From the NCBI GenBank assembly GCA_020354625.1, contig CP070651.1, positions 2,488,835 to 2,538,134 of the forward strand: 49,300 bases of DNA, given 5' to 3'. The number at the start of each line of letters is the position of its first letter. Position 1 is the first letter of the stretch. Of the stretch, positions 15,438 to 24,916 are shown one piece after another. Under the pieces are notes generated by a model. The model searched no databases and was not told where the DNA came from. It worked only from the letters and a program-made list of their open reading frames with translations. The position numbers and the translations under genes are program-made. The stretch is from Trueperaceae bacterium. GTDB lineage: Bacteria > Deinococcota > Deinococci > Deinococcales > Trueperaceae.

Positions 15438-16985
15438 ATGCTAACCCTACATAGGCCCGTACCGTGGTTTCTGGGTTGCGCTCTTGTGCTCGCCCTAACG
15501 GCCTGTGGTACGTCAACACCTGCAACGATAGAACCCGTCAATGAAGCCCCTACGATCGACGGCTTCCAGGCGTCGCCCAAGGTGCTCGTCGTGAGCGGCT
15601 CGACCACGTTGTCGTGGGTTTTCACCGATCCCGATTCGGACTCGTTCAGCTGTACCATCGACATTGGTGATGGGTCTGAGCCGGTCGTCATAGAAGATTG
15701 CTCTCGCGACTCGACCTTGGTTCATGCGTTTGGTGCGACCGGCATCTACACACCCACGCTCACGGTGAGCGACGGCGCCATCTCGGCGGTCGCCTCGGCA
15801 GAGGTTACTGTCGTGTCCTGGACCGAGCGGGCGAAAGTTGCAGCTGCCGATGCCGGAACGAACGACCGCTTCGGATTCTCCGTTTCGATCGATGGCGACA
15901 CCGCGGTGGTCGGGGCCTACCTCGACGACGATGCCGGTCTGTTCTCAGGCTCGGCCTACGTGTTCGTCCGCGATGGCACGACTTGGATTCAACAGGCGAA
16001 ACTCACCGCAGCCGATGCCGCGGTCGGCGATCAGTTCGGCTATGCGGTGGCACTGAGCGGCGACACCGTTCTTGTCGGTTCCCGGCTCGATGACGGCGCG
16101 CTGAGCAATTCGGGCTCGGCCTACATATTCGTCCGCAATGGTGAGATGTGGACTCAACAGGCGAAGCTTACCGCCTCGGATGAGAACATAGACAGCGAAT
16201 TCGGAAACGCCGTCTCCCTCAGTGGAGACATCGCTGTGGTCGGCGCCTATCTCGACGACCAGCACTGCCCTGCGGTCCCCGATTGCGACTCGGGTTCGGC
16301 CTACGTGTTCGAAAGGACCGGTGTCAGCTGGCAACAGCAGGTGAAGCTCATCCCGAGCGATTCCGGGGCGGGCGACCGGTTCGGCACATCGGTAGTGGTG
16401 AGCGGTGAAACAGTGGTGGTCGGCGCGCGCCTCGACGACGATGCGGGCAGCAATTCGGGTTCGGCCTACGTGTTCGTTCGCGAGGCTGGAATCTGGAGCC
16501 AACAGGCGAAACTCACCGCCGCGGATGCGGCTGCTGGCAGCGAGTTTGGCTATGCGGTCGGTCTCGATGGCGACACTGTGGTGATCGGCTCGCGTCTTGA
16601 CGACCGTCGAGGTAGCCATGCGGGTTCGGCCTACGTCTTTGTACGTAGCGGTACCCACTGGAGCCAGCAGGCGAAATTGACGGCGGCCGATGCAGCTGTA
16701 GGCGACGAGTTCGGCGCTGCGGTTGCCATCGATGAGGACCGAGTCGTCATCGGGGCACCTCTAGACGATGATGGTGGCCTCAACGCCGGAGCGGCTTACC
16801 TGTTCGTCCGTTCGGGGGATAGCTGGTCTGAGTTGGTCAAGTTGACGGCCGGCGACGCCTCCGGTGGAGAGCGTTTCGGTACGACGGTCGCCACTTCGGG
16901 AAGTTCGGTCTTGATCGGAGCACACCTCGACGACGATGGCGGTAGCAATACCGGATCGATCTACCTGTTTGAAAACCTTCCGTGA
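15438..16985 (+). CDS. Lipoprotein with PKD-like domain and seven FG-GAP repeats
   Basis: This 515-residue exported lipoprotein has the lipobox LTAC with Cys23. Residues about 38-128 form a PKD/Ig-like domain (VNEAPTIDGFQ, then LSWVFTDPDSDSF). From about 130 to the end there are seven repeats of about 55 residues, each with a W..QAKLTAAD, a (D/E)(R/Q/E)FG, a GDTVVVGA.LDDD and a GSAYVFVR element. Seven such units would close a beta-propeller. The DDDGG loops in several repeats look like calcium sites. Such proteins are usually surface adhesion or binding proteins. Near-identical repeats suggest recent expansion. Confidence 0.85.
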   Translation: MLTLHRPVPWFLGCALVLALTACGTSTPATIEPVNEAPTIDGFQASPKVLVVSGSTTLSWVFTDPDSDSFSCTIDIGDGSEPVVIEDCSRDSTLVHAFGATGIYTPTLTVSDGAISAVASAEVTVVSWTERAKVAAADAGTNDRFGFSVSIDGDTAVVGAYLDDDAGLFSGSAYVFVRDGTTWIQQAKLTAADAAVGDQFGYAVALSGDTVLVGSRLDDGALSNSGSAYIFVRNGEMWTQQAKLTASDENIDSEFGNAVSLSGDIAVVGAYLDDQHCPAVPDCDSGSAYVFERTGVSWQQQVKLIPSDSGAGDRFGTSVVVSGETVVVGARLDDDAGSNSGSAYVFVREAGIWSQQAKLTAADAAAGSEFGYAVGLDGDTVVIGSRLDDRRGSHAGSAYVFVRSGTHWSQQAKLTAADAAVGDEFGAAVAIDEDRVVIGAPLDDDGGLNAGAAYLFVRSGDSWSELVKLTAGDASGGERFGTTVATSGSSVLIGAHLDDDGGSNTGSIYLFENLP

Positions 16986-17025
16986 GCTGAGCCCGGCAAC
17001 CCTTTCGTTTCATTCAACTCCGACG

Positions 17026-17054
17026 ACTCGCTCGCCCAAGGGGGGCGAGCGAGT
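17026..17054 (+). terminator. 12-bp stem-loop after the FG-GAP gene
   Basis: ACTCGCTCGCCC (17026-17037) pairs exactly with GGGCGAGCGAGT (17043-17054), five-base loop. There is no long T-run, so efficiency is uncertain, but it lies 40 bases beyond the stop codon and is the likely end of that transcript. Confidence 0.6.
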
Positions 17055-17140
17055 TCATGTGGCGTTGGTTGCCGTGATGAGGCTGACGCTAGCCGATAAA
17101 GGTCACATCGAATAGGGGAACACTATATCCGTGCACACTA

Positions 17141-17170
17141 TTGACCGACGGTCGGTCAATGTGCTATGAT
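17141..17170 (+). promoter_or_regulatory. Promoter with overlapping TetR-type operator
   Basis: TTGACC (-35, 17141-17146) and TATGAT (-10, 17165-17170) are 18 bases apart. The palindrome TTGACCGA-CGG-TCGGTCAA (17141-17159) covers the -35 box and spacer. It lies about 40 bases upstream of the TetR gene, so the regulator very likely represses its own operon. Confidence 0.75.
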
Positions 17171-17210
17171 AATACCAGCGCTTACGGGAAGCGACGTTTG
17201 GAGACGCAGA

Positions 17211-17831
17211 ATGGCACGGATTGTAAAAAAACCCGAAGAACGACGAAAGGACATCGTTACCGCTGCCCGTGAGCTTTTCGAAGCCGGTGATTACAAGAAA
17301 ACCACCATGCGCGATGTCATGGACATGCTGGGAATCGCCAAAGGCACCATCTACCACTACTTCAAATCCAAAGAGGAACTCCTCGAAGCTGTCGTTGAAG
17401 ACATCATCGACGAGGACATCGCCCGCAGAGAAGCATTATTGGAAGTGACTCCCGGCAACGCGCTCGAGAGACTGCGCGTCCTTCTCACCTCGAGCAGCAT
17501 GGCGGATGAACACGGTCCACTTCTCACCCATCTCCACGATCCCGGCAATGTCGGTATGCACACCCGCCTGCTGGCCGTTGCCGTGGAGAGACAGGCCCGG
17601 CTTTTGGAGGGCTTGATCCGCCAGGGGTGTGATGAAGGCATATTCGAAACCGAGCACCCGCTCGAGTGCGCCGAGTTCCTGTTGGCAGGAGTCCAGTTCT
17701 TGACAGACATGGGCATCTATCCCTGGGCAAACGAAGACTTGGTCCGTCGCGCGATGGCATTCCCCGCGCTGATCGAAGCGCAGTTGAACGCCGCTGAAGG
17801 ATCGTTCCGTTTTCTGGCAGAGCAACTGTAG
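17211..17831 (+). CDS. TetR/AcrR family transcription regulator
   Basis: This is a 206-residue protein from the ATG at 17211. An earlier frame start at 17166 lies inside the promoter and is rejected. Residues about 9-56 form the TetR DNA-binding domain, with KTTMRDVMDMLGIAKGTIYHYFKSKEELL carrying the helix-turn-helix. The rest is helical ligand-binding domain. Its operator is visible just upstream. The next gene, a CPBP protease 31 bases on, is the likely target. The ligand is unknown. Confidence 0.9.
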   Translation: MARIVKKPEERRKDIVTAARELFEAGDYKKTTMRDVMDMLGIAKGTIYHYFKSKEELLEAVVEDIIDEDIARREALLEVTPGNALERLRVLLTSSSMADEHGPLLTHLHDPGNVGMHTRLLAVAVERQARLLEGLIRQGCDEGIFETEHPLECAEFLLAGVQFLTDMGIYPWANEDLVRRAMAFPALIEAQLNAAEGSFRFLAEQL

Positions 17832-17862
17832 TGAGTTGCCCTGAAAGTGTGATGGGGGAGAA

Positions 17863-18729
17863 ATGAAAATGAACCTGAGTACGAAGAATCAGCTCGTAAA
17901 CCCATGGATCTACTTCGCCGCCACCTTTGCTTGGACCTGGCTGCTGTGGGGAATCGCTATCCTGTTCGGTGCCGGCATGGATTCCGCCTTGGGGTTCGGA
18001 CTGTTGCTGCTGGGCGTGACCGGCCCGATGGTGACGGGAATTGCCTTCACCTATCTCACTCGCGATGCAGAAGGTCGCCGGGATTACTGGAAGCGTGTGG
18101 TCGGCTTCAGGCGCATACCGTTCCGTTGGTACCTCGTGATCTTGCTGTTCGTGCCCATCCTGAACCTCGCCGCTGCGGGTCTCGATGTCCTGACCGGCGG
18201 CAGCGGTGCGACCTGGGGAGACGCTGTCCTCAGCTTCGCGTCGAACCCCCTATCGATTGTGCCATCGATCCTCTTTGCGTCTCTGATCCCCTTCCTTGAG
18301 GAGCTCGGCTGGCGTGGCTACGTGCTCGACCGCTTGCAGGAACGACACACCGCCCTCGTATCCAGCCTGATCCTTGGGGTCGTCTGGTCCTCGTGGCATC
18401 TGCCCCTCTTTTTTGTGGAGGGATCGTATCAGTCCGGGCTAGGTGTGGGGACCTTGGCCTTCTGGTTGTTTATGGTCGGCATCGTTCCTCTGAGCGTGGC
18501 GTTTACCTGGATCTACAACCATACCCGCCGCAGCACCCTGGCGGTGATCCTGTTCCATTCGATGATCAACTTCACCGGCGAGCTGATCGCCCTGACAGAG
18601 CGAGCGGATACGCTTTCCATCCTGCTGTGGTGCGTGGCCGCAACCGGAATCGCCATCATTTGGGGAGCGAAGACCCTGAGCCGTCACCCGGGCTCTCAAC
18701 CCCTCGGCTTTGACCGGAAGACCGTCTGA
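17863..18729 (+). CDS. CPBP family intramembrane metalloprotease
   Basis: This is a 288-residue membrane protein with about eight hydrophobic segments. The CPBP signature is complete: EELGWRG (Glu146, Glu147, Arg151), SSWHLPLFF (His179) and FHSMINF (His232, Asn236). Such proteins include CAAX-type proteases, and several of them protect bacteria from their own bacteriocins or modify peptides. It follows the TetR gene by 31 bases with GGGGGAG before its ATG and is probably controlled by it. No bacteriocin precursor is visible nearby. Confidence 0.85.
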   Translation: MKMNLSTKNQLVNPWIYFAATFAWTWLLWGIAILFGAGMDSALGFGLLLLGVTGPMVTGIAFTYLTRDAEGRRDYWKRVVGFRRIPFRWYLVILLFVPILNLAAAGLDVLTGGSGATWGDAVLSFASNPLSIVPSILFASLIPFLEELGWRGYVLDRLQERHTALVSSLILGVVWSSWHLPLFFVEGSYQSGLGVGTLAFWLFMVGIVPLSVAFTWIYNHTRRSTLAVILFHSMINFTGELIALTERADTLSILLWCVAATGIAIIWGAKTLSRHPGSQPLGFDRKTV

Positions 18730-19021
18730 CGTCCATTCCGGAAGTTTTTGTTGCAGCCCTTGTCTTGAAGCCCAAAACCCGTGTGGGAGAGCAGCTCTTC
18801 TTGAAGGCCTTTGTGATCATGATCGTCCGTAGCTTTCGAAGCGTCTATGCACGTCCACATGCCTCGCCCCGACCTCAAAGTCGAGCCGGTCTATCACTTC
18901 CCCGAGCTGCCACACCGGCTGGTGAGGGGAGCAGGTGCGGGGTGTTGGGGCATCCGACGGCACTCACAATGACGACTGTCCACGAGGGGTGCAGCGGCTT
19001 GTCGGCGCATCACCGATCCAC

Positions 19022-20116
19022 TTAGGTAGGTCGCTCATCGCTGTCGGCCACGAAGCCCGGCCAGCGCCTCAGATAGGTGACGAAGTTGTCCGATACTCCT
19101 TCCGCGTCGAGGTACTCGGGGCTCACCGGCAGTTCGACCGGCTTGAAAGCGGGGTCTTTCTGATAGCGGTTCGGGAAGTCGTGTTGCAAGATGGCTGCGC
19201 GTCCGAGCATGATCCAATCGACGCCTGCCGCCAGCGTCGCTTCGGCCTCTTGTGGGGTGCGAATCTTGCCGGCCACGCCGAGCCGGGTCTGCCGCCGGTC
19301 GAGCTCGGTGAAGTAACTCATCAAGCTGCGTCCCTGGTAATCCGCTTCGTCCGGTTCCTTGAAGACGTCCCAGAGCGATACATCCAAAAAGTCGAGCTGA
19401 TCCTCGGTCATAAGCCGTTGCGCCATTTCGATGGCTTCGGCCAGCCGGATGCCGAAGCGCTCCGGTGATAGCCGCACGCCGAGTAGGAAATCTGCCCGGC
19501 AGCGTTGCCGCACCCCAGCGATGATTTCGAACAAGATCCGGTAGCGGTTGGCCAGACTGCCGCCGTATTCATCGTCGCGGCGGTTGACCTCGGCGCTGAA
19601 GAACTGGCATAGCAGGTAGGCGTGCGCCCCGTGTAACTCGACCCCGTCGAAGCCAGCCTCTTCCGCACGCTCAGCCGCTACGATAAACGCTTCCACAACC
19701 TGCTTCACCTCGCCGTGGCTCAAACCTCGTGCGCCGCTTTCATGGTGCTCCGATGGAGCTACCGGCGCTCCGCCGACGAGTTCCTTGGGTGAGCGCATCC
19801 CCGCGTGGTGGAGCTGTACGACGGCGAGACTTCCGTGCGACCGGATCCCGTCTGCGAGACGGCTCAGACCGTCGATATGCTGGTCCGACCAGATTCCCAG
19901 TTGTCCTGAGAACCCCTTGCCGACGGCTTGCACGTGGGCCGCGCACGTCATGGTCAATCCGAAGCCGCCCTGCGCCCGCATCGTCAGCCAACGATACTCC
20001 TCGTCAGAGAGCACACCGTCCTCATGGCTCTGCCGGTTGGTGAGTGGAGCCAGGGCGAAGCGATTTTTCATTTGCGGTCCGAACGGGAATGTCAGCGGCT
20101 CAAGCAGTTGACTCAT
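19022..20116 (-). CDS. NADH:flavin oxidoreductase (Old Yellow Enzyme family)
   Basis: This 364-residue TIM-barrel flavoprotein has the OYE family features: FPFGPQMKNRFALAPLTNRQS at the N-terminus, HGAHAYLLCQFFS with NRRDDEYGGSLANR in the middle, and a phosphate-binding stretch ending VDWIMLGRAAILQHDFP. It uses FMN to reduce activated alkenes with NAD(P)H. The start ATG has GGAGG about eight bases upstream. It stands alone between unrelated genes, and the physiological substrate is unknown. Confidence 0.9.
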   Translation of the reverse strand: MSQLLEPLTFPFGPQMKNRFALAPLTNRQSHEDGVLSDEEYRWLTMRAQGGFGLTMTCAAHVQAVGKGFSGQLGIWSDQHIDGLSRLADGIRSHGSLAVVQLHHAGMRSPKELVGGAPVAPSEHHESGARGLSHGEVKQVVEAFIVAAERAEEAGFDGVELHGAHAYLLCQFFSAEVNRRDDEYGGSLANRYRILFEIIAGVRQRCRADFLLGVRLSPERFGIRLAEAIEMAQRLMTEDQLDFLDVSLWDVFKEPDEADYQGRSLMSYFTELDRRQTRLGVAGKIRTPQEAEATLAAGVDWIMLGRAAILQHDFPNRYQKDPAFKPVELPVSPEYLDAEGVSDNFVTYLRRWPGFVADSDERPT

Positions 20117-21030
20117 CGATTGCCTCCGGTGCGTTCAGCATACCGTGAAGCCGGCGCCCCCGCTCTGCGTGCCCCTTCCCTATGGAGCAGCTACCGATGA
20201 TACAGATGTTCTGGGTTTTCGCGTATGCTCCCTTGCGGTGTGTTGGTGGTCTTGCGAGCCTGAAGCTCTACTTACTACTCCTTGATCTTGCGAAACGAAC
20301 GCCTAAGAAAAACATGACAGGCAACGGTTCGTTGTTACGGGTTTGGCTTTGACATTGGGGCCAAAAGGTCGACGGACAATGGAGGGTACCACTGGCCGAT
20401 CCCGGAGTGTTGGTGAAACGTCATCAGAAAAGGCCACAAGGAGCTTTAGGCAGAGTTGGAACAGGCGGCGGCGTTGCCGAGAGATGTCTTCTAGCCATGA
20501 GACACAATGTCCTATCTGCGGTTGAACCTCAAGCAGGAAGTGTCCATGAAACCCAATCAACTCCAGTCGATGATCCTTAAAGGAATCTTTACTCCGCTCG
20601 ATTATGACGCTTTTTGGTTGGGGACGATGAGGGCGGGAATCTCGAGTAGTGTCTTGTGGTGGGCGGCTATTGTGGATCCGTTGCACCTGTATCAAATTGG
20701 TTTGAATCGATCTCTTCGCCCTCCAGATATTGCCTGATACACCAGTCCCTCTTTCTTACTCGCCACTTCAAAAAAAACGCCGGTTGCCACAACTTCGGGT
20801 ACGGGAAAGCCGCGAGCGGTGCGGCAGGGGCGTTTTTGTCCAGACCGATTGCAGGCTTTAGCTACCGTAGCGTCTCGGTTGAGGAGCACTTCAGCTTCTC
20901 TCAACTCGTCGATGATTCTCTGGGCGCTGCATCTTTCTTGGCATCTCCTACCTCAGAAAGCAGTTTGGTACGTTCATCGTGCCTAGACCGTTTCCAGGGG
21001 GGCAGGTCATTTTTGCAGCTGTCCGACACT
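20117..21030. other. Long region without a confident gene
   Basis: About 900 bases. A 63-residue plus-strand frame at 20546-20737 starts behind AGGAAG and is partly hydrophobic (DAFWLGTMRAGISSSVLWWAAIV), but it matches nothing known. Other frames here have atypical composition, with broken frames on both strands. The region looks like decayed DNA. Confidence 0.3.
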
Positions 21031-21492
21031 CTACGCTCGGTAGTACCCTTTCGTGCTCGGCAGCAGCGCTACGACGAGAATCAGCACGCCGAGAACGCTG
21101 TACACGAGCAGCAGAGACGAATAACCTACCATCCACAGTTCGACCGCGAGCCAGATGAGCAGCCCGACGCCCACGACACCTGCGCCTACCCAGGTCCAGT
21201 GCTCCCCGAAGGTGTGTTCCACCCAGGCGGCGGCGCGCCAAGCGGGTTTGATCCACAAGGCGACCGTAAGTCCTGCGGGAGCGATTCCGAGGACGAGCAG
21301 CAGGATGAGGCCCGGCACCAGGAAGTCGCTGAAGGGCGTGCGGTCTAAGACGCTGAGGGGCATTCCGAGCAGACCGCCGGTCGGGTCGAGCACCAGGATG
21401 CCACCGCCGAAGAGTCCGCTGAGCGCCTGGAAGCCCACGAGCAGCAAGAGGAAGACCGCGCTGAAGGGACGTGACCGTAGGGTGGGTGACAT
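21031..21492 (-). CDS. Small integral membrane protein
   Basis: This is a 153-residue protein with four predicted membrane helices (around residues 10-32, 58-80, 100-118 and 123-144). The loop between helices two and three is tryptophan-rich (KPAWRAAAWVEHTFGEHWTW). ATG has AAGGAGG eight bases upstream, so translation is well supported. No domain is recognised. It lies in tandem behind the UPF0316-type gene with a 240-base gap. Confidence 0.65.
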   Translation of the reverse strand: MSPTLRSRPFSAVFLLLLVGFQALSGLFGGGILVLDPTGGLLGMPLSVLDRTPFSDFLVPGLILLLVLGIAPAGLTVALWIKPAWRAAAWVEHTFGEHWTWVGAGVVGVGLLIWLAVELWMVGYSSLLLVYSVLGVLILVVALLPSTKGYYRA

Positions 21493-21732
21493 GATTTCCT
21501 CCTTATGTACTGCAGCCTTTCATCTACCAGCGTTTCGCCCTTCATGCGAACCGCGCAAGAGGCGAAAGTCCCTTTGTGCTACCGGCAGGGAGCGGATGAA
21601 CTCACTCGCTACGTTGGTAACCGCCCGTTCGTCCGGCCAGGTGGAGACTCGTGTCTGCTGTCGGGGTGTCTCGCGCCCACACGAGCGATACCTCCCTGGT
21701 CCGGGTCGTGCGCGAGTGATCCGGCGCTGCAC

Positions 21733-22278
21733 TCACTTCTTTACGTAGACGTAGCCGCGCCTGACCTCCTTCATATCATCCACGGTGATGAAGCTGCGGC
21801 CGTCGATGGCGCTGGCGAGCTTGACGATCTGTTGGGTCGATCTGCGCGGCACGACGGTGGCAACGACGTCGACTTCACCTGAACGTCCGCTGCCGTGAAG
21901 TTCGGTGACGCCGAATCCCGCTTGGCGGAGACCTTCGGCGATGTCCTTGCCTTTGGTGGTCGAGAAGATACGAACATCGACCTGACCGAGAGCGAGTTTG
22001 CCCTCGAGCCAGATGCCCACCAGGGTACCCATTGCAAAGCCGCTACTGTAGCCGAGGAGGTTCCAGAGGTGGCCTAAGTTCGTGATCACCTGGCTTACAG
22101 CCAAGACCCAGATCGTCACTTCGAAAAAGCTGATGAGCGCTGCCCGCAGGCGTAGCCCACGCACGATGAAGATCATGCGTAGGGTGCCGAGCGACACGTC
22201 GATCACGCGCATCGCGAAGATGAGCAGCATGCCTGAAATGACCGCTAGGCTGATGGGGGGTATGTGGATCTCCAACAT
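21733..22278 (-). CDS. UPF0316-type membrane protein (DUF2179)
   Basis: This is a 181-residue protein with three N-terminal membrane helices, including the conserved RVIDVSLGTLRMIFIVRG segment, then a cytoplasmic domain with the DUF2179 pattern (GKDIAEGLRQAGFGVTELHGSGRSGEVDVVATVVPRR). This order matches the UPF0316/YebE-like family. DUF2179-type domains often sense small molecules, but no ligand is known for this group. Length is normal for the family. Confidence 0.85.
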   Translation of the reverse strand: MLEIHIPPISLAVISGMLLIFAMRVIDVSLGTLRMIFIVRGLRLRAALISFFEVTIWVLAVSQVITNLGHLWNLLGYSSGFAMGTLVGIWLEGKLALGQVDVRIFSTTKGKDIAEGLRQAGFGVTELHGSGRSGEVDVVATVVPRRSTQQIVKLASAIDGRSFITVDDMKEVRRGYVYVKK

Positions 22279-23057
22279 GCGTTACCGTTCCCTTCCTAGG
22301 GATGAACTCGTGCCCTGAGCGCTTTCCGTAGGCAGGGAAAGGAGCGGTGTTCACGCTTACCCCCCCCATGCCACCGGGAGCAAGCCCACAGCGACGGCGG
22401 GTATCGCGAGGAGGACGCTCGTCATCGGGTGCGAACCCGGTAGCAGAAACGAAGCGCCGACCCCGCGACCCAGCCATCGAGGCGTCTGCGCGAGCGTGCC
22501 TGGGGATCGTTTCCCGTTTGCAGCGTCTCCCATGGCATCAAGGTCATTACACACCGGGACGCCGGGTACGCGGTCGGCAATTTTCTGACGTCTGTTGTCA
22601 GAGAAAGAGCACGTTTTCCACACCTGTTTGATACTGACGAGCGAGAGGGTCTCAAAGAGGTTGGGTGCTGGCAAGGGGTTCAAAGATCGAGCCTTGAAAG
22701 GCGCCTGCCTAGACCTACAAGAAACCCGGCGATCAGGGATGGAGCGTGACTCCGTGATGAGCGCCACCACAGCATAGTGGCGCCTGGCGGTGGTGGCGAT
22801 GCTGGCGACGAGATCCTCAGCCACTGCCATTACTGACGAATCGGCAACGTCCGACTCGTGCCCCTCGAAGCGGCGGTCCAGCTCGTCGTTGAACCCGCAG
22901 AAGGACATTTGGCTCTATCTGACACCGCGAAAACCGGTTAGTTTCCAAATGGGAAGTGGCGGAGGTCATAGCTTTTCTCCCCCCAGTTGTACCTCCAAAT
23001 CTGTTGAACGGTGTGTTTGCCGGGTCGAGTTCGTCTATTCATAGGAGGGTGAGTCTG
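22279..23057. other. Region with only a doubtful ORF
   Basis: A minus-strand frame of 183 codons spans 22908-22357. Its first 60 residues (start MSFCGFNDELDRRFEG, then VADSSVMAVAEDLVASIATT) look protein-like. The rest does not, and a short signal-like stretch (MTSVLLAIPAVAVGLLP) stops abruptly at 22357. It may be one or two broken genes. No promoter or RNA is recognised. Confidence 0.3.
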
Positions 23058-23582
23058 ATGACGAGGAGAAACCTGAAGCAGATTCAAAAAGCCGGCACGG
23101 TTTTGCTGGTCATCTTGCTGGTCTTGTCTCTCAGTTCCTGCGCGACCATGTTCAACGGCACGCAACAACTCATACCGTTCAATTCACAACCTCAAGGTGC
23201 CGAGGTGTGGATCGATGGAGAGTTCAGAGGCACCACGCCCGTCGAGGTCAACCTGCGTCGAGGGGTTCTACAACACGAAGTCCTCCTGAAGCTCGGTGAG
23301 TTTGAGCAGACCGTGATCGTGGAGAGGGCGGGGATGAGCCAGGGTGGCTCGGCGGGTCTGGTCATAGAAATCTTGCCGGGTGGAACACTGGCCGTGCTCG
23401 GTATCGTGGGAGACTTGCAAGAATGTAGAAGTGGAGGCGGCGGTTATATTGATCTATGCGGTCTTGGTACCGCCATCGCCGTATTTGGTGTTGCGACTGC
23501 AGCCCTACCACTCGGTGTCGACCTTGCCACCGGTGCCTTTTACCAGCTCGAGCCGGCCGAGGTGTTCGTGGAGTTCGAGTAA
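23058..23582 (+). CDS. PEGA-domain lipoprotein
   Basis: This is a 174-residue lipoprotein from the ATG at 23058, with ATAGGAGG well placed before it; an upstream in-frame ATG (22956) is rejected. The signal ends in LSSC with Cys28. Residues about 43-65 (SQPQGAEVWIDGEFRGTTPVEV) are a PEGA-type beta repeat, often found in surface-attached or cell-wall-associated proteins. A glycine-rich hydrophobic part follows, with a CGLG segment. A surface role is inferred from the lipobox. Confidence 0.75.
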   Translation: MTRRNLKQIQKAGTVLLVILLVLSLSSCATMFNGTQQLIPFNSQPQGAEVWIDGEFRGTTPVEVNLRRGVLQHEVLLKLGEFEQTVIVERAGMSQGGSAGLVIEILPGGTLAVLGIVGDLQECRSGGGGYIDLCGLGTAIAVFGVATAALPLGVDLATGAFYQLEPAEVFVEFE

Positions 23583-23815
23583 CCGCGTCGCTGTCAACCT
23601 GGTTCGACCACGCCGATGAAGCCGAACGGAGGCAGGTGGCGGCGGCGTTGCTGGAGGACACATTGGAATAGGGGACAGCCAGCACGATGTCTCTGTGGCG
23701 CACGCTTCGACCCCGGCAAGAGACCGGGTAAATAATCGCGACGATTTCAAAGAGCCTTCCCTGTAGCGATCAAGTACTCAGCTGGGGTAGCGTAGGGTAC
23801 TCGCTCCGTGCAGAG

Positions 23816-24529
23816 ATGGGGGGGCAAGAGGTGAAGCCGCCGCGAGGGATCTTGGTCGCCCACAGAACCCAGTACGCCGCCTATCTTGGGCTGGGCGCGG
23901 TTATTCTCGCGCTGGTTTCGCTTGCCGACCAGACTCCCTTCCGGAGGTTCCTGGGATCCTTGGATCCGCGCCTCGTCGTGGTGGCGGTGCTGCTCGTCAA
24001 TGCCGCCGCTCTCGGCTACCTGTTGACGACCGGCGCATTCTCCATCTACCGGCGGACCGGCTACCGGGGCTGGCTGCTTTTCGCGGCTCTCGCCGGAGGG
24101 TTCGGCGCGGTGGTGATCGCCGCCGATGCGATCATCATCTTTCCCCGCGAGACTAACGTCTTCTTTCCCCAATCCCTGCTGTTCTATCCCGTCATGGCGA
24201 TGCTGGTCGAGGCGGCCTGGCACGGCGTCCCCATGTCGTTGCTGGTGCTGCTGTTGTCACGGTTTAGGGGCGTAAACATCCGCCGCAGCAGCTGGTTCCT
24301 GGTTCCACTCGTCGCCCTGACAGATCCGGTCTTTCAGGTGATCGATATGGTGGCGGTTACGCCGTGGGGAGCCACCCTCTTTGTCGGCGTGCATGTGTAC
24401 CTGATCAACCTGGTCGAGATGATCCTCTTCAGAGGGCACAGTTTCATCGCGGCGTTCGCGTTCAGACTGTTCTATTACCTGATCTGGCACGTGATCTGGG
24501 GATATGTACGGTTGACCGTGCTGTTCTAG
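23816..24529 (+). CDS. Polytopic membrane protein, possibly CPBP-like
   Basis: This is a 237-residue protein with about six or seven membrane helices. Late segments EAAWHGVPMSLLV and FRLFYYLIWHVIWGY place histidines and a glutamate inside helices, as in CPBP proteases. The double-glutamate EExxxR signature is absent, so activity is doubtful. A GTG at 23831 with a G-rich leader is an alternative start. The gene is isolated; a terminator lies about 150 bases downstream. Confidence 0.6.
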   Translation: MGGQEVKPPRGILVAHRTQYAAYLGLGAVILALVSLADQTPFRRFLGSLDPRLVVVAVLLVNAAALGYLLTTGAFSIYRRTGYRGWLLFAALAGGFGAVVIAADAIIIFPRETNVFFPQSLLFYPVMAMLVEAAWHGVPMSLLVLLLSRFRGVNIRRSSWFLVPLVALTDPVFQVIDMVAVTPWGATLFVGVHVYLINLVEMILFRGHSFIAAFAFRLFYYLIWHVIWGYVRLTVLF

Positions 24530-24676
24530 GGCTCATCACGAAGTTCTCACCCTGGTGGAGCCGTTCGAACAGGCGCCAAGCCCCACGTAATATATCCGTA
24601 AGATATTTGTCAGAGCCCCGTAAGGTGGTGAACGCTACCGTAAGGGTGCATCACCACCTCCCTCCCCTTTGCTCAG

Positions 24677-24706
24677 GCCCGCTGAAACAGGCGGGCTCCC
24701 TTTTTT
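24677..24706 (+). terminator. Rho-independent terminator, plus strand
   Basis: GCCCGC pairs with GCGGGC (24677-24696, loop of eight bases) and is followed by CCC and six T residues (24701-24706). Upstream at about 24624-24662 GGTGGTG and CACCACC form a second hairpin. It ends the transcript of the membrane-protein gene at 23816 or of a structured RNA. Confidence 0.8.
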
Positions 24707-24916
24707 GCGGTGGGGCTCCTCCACGGTCGGTACCCGAAATAACGGGGAGAGAGTTCGGCAGGTCCAAAGAGGGGGGCGTGAGACCGGGGATGGCGCCGGA
24801 TACATTGTGGAGCGTGAGGCGGTTCTCATGCGCCGAGTGACCACCCCACGCCCCTATCCTCCTCAGTACAAGAGCTCACGCTACGCTGAAAGAGCACTCT
24901 CGGCATCTTTCAGGGC

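Noticed and set aside
22357-22908. A 183-codon minus-strand ORF
   Set aside because: Only the first third looks protein-like, the frame ends inside a signal-like stretch, and there is no clear ribosome-binding site or family. It was recorded as a doubtful region only.
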